From Candidatus Parcubacteria bacterium (GTDB lineage: Bacteria; Patescibacteriota; Minisyncoccia; Phycocordibacterales; UBA6065), in the NCBI GenBank assembly GCA_019661795.1, contig JAIFWQ010000036.1, positions 1 to 6,073 on the forward strand: 6,073 bases of DNA. The letters are read 5' to 3'. Positions 5,257 through 6,073 of the stretch are shown piece after piece. How positions within the stretch are numbered: the first letter of the stretch is position 1; each line of letters begins with the position of its first letter. The position numbers and the translations under genes are program-made. The notes under the pieces are model-generated. The model searched no databases, had not been told where the DNA came from, and saw only the letters and a list, made by a program, of their open reading frames with translations.

Positions 5257-6047
5257 TAGGCAGACTATTCGCTAAAAAATCCCTCGGGCAGAACTTCCTC
5301 ATCACGCCGCGCGTCGTCGAAGCCATCGCTCTCGCCGGCGACCTTCATGAAGGCGAGACCGCGATCGAGATCGGCCCGGGCAAAGGCGTCCTCACCCGCG
5401 CGCTCCTCGAAAAAGGCGCCCGCGTAAAGGCGATCGAAAAAGACGACCGGCTCATTCCTGTTCTGTCCGAAGAATTCAAAAAAGAGATCGCGGACGGACG
5501 GCTCGATCTCATCCACGGAGATATCCTCGAGATGGATATCGACGCTTCGGTCGCCGCGATCGAAGGAACGTACAAGGTCATCGCCAACATCCCGTATTAC
5601 ATCACCGGCGCTCTCGTGAGGAGATTCCTTTCGACGGACAACAAGCCTTCGCTCATGGTCCTCATGGTCCAAAAAGAGGTCGCGAACCGGATCATCGCCC
5701 GAGACGGCAAGGAAAGCATATTGTCCCTTTCGGTCAAAGCGTACGCGGCGCCAGAACTCGTCATGAACGTATCGCGCGGCAATTTCTTTCCTATACCGAA
5801 CGTCGATTCGGCGGTGATAAAGCTTTCGAATATCAAAAATCCGTTCGCCGATAGCGCCCAAGAAGAGAGATTCTTCGAGATGATCAAAGCAGGCTTCGCC
5901 CAAAAGAGGAAAAAGCTGATATCGAACCTCGGATCGGTCATGCCGCGCGCGGAGCTCGAAAAAAGATTCGCCGATCTCGGCATAGGGGAGAACGCCAGGG
6001 CCGAAGATATCGGCCTCGATCTGTGGCTAAAGCTCGCGCGCGCCTGA
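5253..6047 (+). CDS. rsmA: 16S rRNA (adenine-N6,N6)-dimethyltransferase RsmA/KsgA
   Basis: The enzyme transfers four methyl groups from S-adenosylmethionine to two adjacent adenines in the 3'-terminal helix of 16S rRNA, a late small-subunit maturation step. Signatures: KKSLGQNFL (8-16), SAM-binding EIGPGKGVLT (39-48), acidic ribose contact AIEKD (60-64), GDIL (89-92), catalytic NIPYYIT (112-118), MVQKEVANRI, FFPIPNVDSAVIKL, and the C-terminal helical domain with GFAQKRKKLISNL. Length 264 aa is normal and the gene is complete. ATG 5253 overlaps the pcrA stop as ATGA, and no in-frame start lies just upstream, so translation is probably coupled to pcrA. The nearest Shine-Dalgarno-like GGAGG (5227-5231) is 21 bases away, too far for a standard site but possibly useful for re-initiation. 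Bases 6048-6073 follow; they hold no gene and no complete terminator. Confidence 0.97.
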   Translation: MIGRLFAKKSLGQNFLITPRVVEAIALAGDLHEGETAIEIGPGKGVLTRALLEKGARVKAIEKDDRLIPVLSEEFKKEIADGRLDLIHGDILEMDIDASVAAIEGTYKVIANIPYYITGALVRRFLSTDNKPSLMVLMVQKEVANRIIARDGKESILSLSVKAYAAPELVMNVSRGNFFPIPNVDSAVIKLSNIKNPFADSAQEERFFEMIKAGFAQKRKKLISNLGSVMPRAELEKRFADLGIGENARAEDIGLDLWLKLARA

Positions 6048-6073
6048 TCTGCTTTTTAGCGGGACGTCTCCCC

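Noticed and set aside
6061..6073. Possible terminator hairpin GGGA-CGTC-TCCC after rsmA
   Set aside because: The stem is only 4 bp and the window ends before any T-tract, so a terminator cannot be judged.

Overview
The window looks like an ordinary chromosomal segment from a small-genome bacterium of the Candidate Phyla Radiation (Patescibacteria), most likely a Parcubacteria-type lineage. This is inferred from protein style. It contains a DksA/TraR-like protein whose zinc site is C-x20-C-x2-H. It also has a LysM-LysM-M23 envelope peptidase with the HGYNAVD zinc motif, a short UvrD/PcrA helicase without the long C-terminal tail, and very tight gene packing. No marker here fixes the exact lineage. 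No phage, transposon, CRISPR or RNA gene was seen.

Layout: (1) Bases 1-352 hold the 3' part of a DksA/TraR-like gene that enters from the left edge, with a perfect 21-bp tandem duplication in its coiled coil. It ends at a strong intrinsic terminator (360-385). (2) Bases 431-1977 encode a YifB/ComM-type AAA+ ATPase that is split by a single -1 frame change between 1637 and 1696, so it appears as a 435-aa ORF plus an 80-aa C-terminal ORF. (3) Only 15 bp later, on the minus strand, lies a secreted or anchored M23 peptidase with two LysM domains (1993-3033). (4) Bases 3034-3315 form a divergent control region. It has a good minus-strand sigma70-like promoter, a 48-bp-period direct repeat flanking a hairpin in the presumed M23 leader, and plus-strand -10 elements just ahead of the helicase. 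(5) Bases 3316-6047 form a two-gene unit, pcrA/uvrD then rsmA (ksgA), joined by a 4-base ATGA overlap.

Functions: the genes are housekeeping: transcription modulation (DksA-like), DNA processing during uptake or recombination (YifB/ComM), cell-wall remodelling (M23), DNA repair (PcrA/UvrD) and 16S rRNA dimethylation (RsmA). Only pcrA-rsmA are clearly co-transcribed. The points most worth a second look are the yifB frame break beside a canonical A-AAA-AAG slippery heptamer, the repeated leader of the M23 gene, and signs that pcrA (and perhaps yifB) mRNA is leaderless. I found no convincing previously undescribed multi-gene system.
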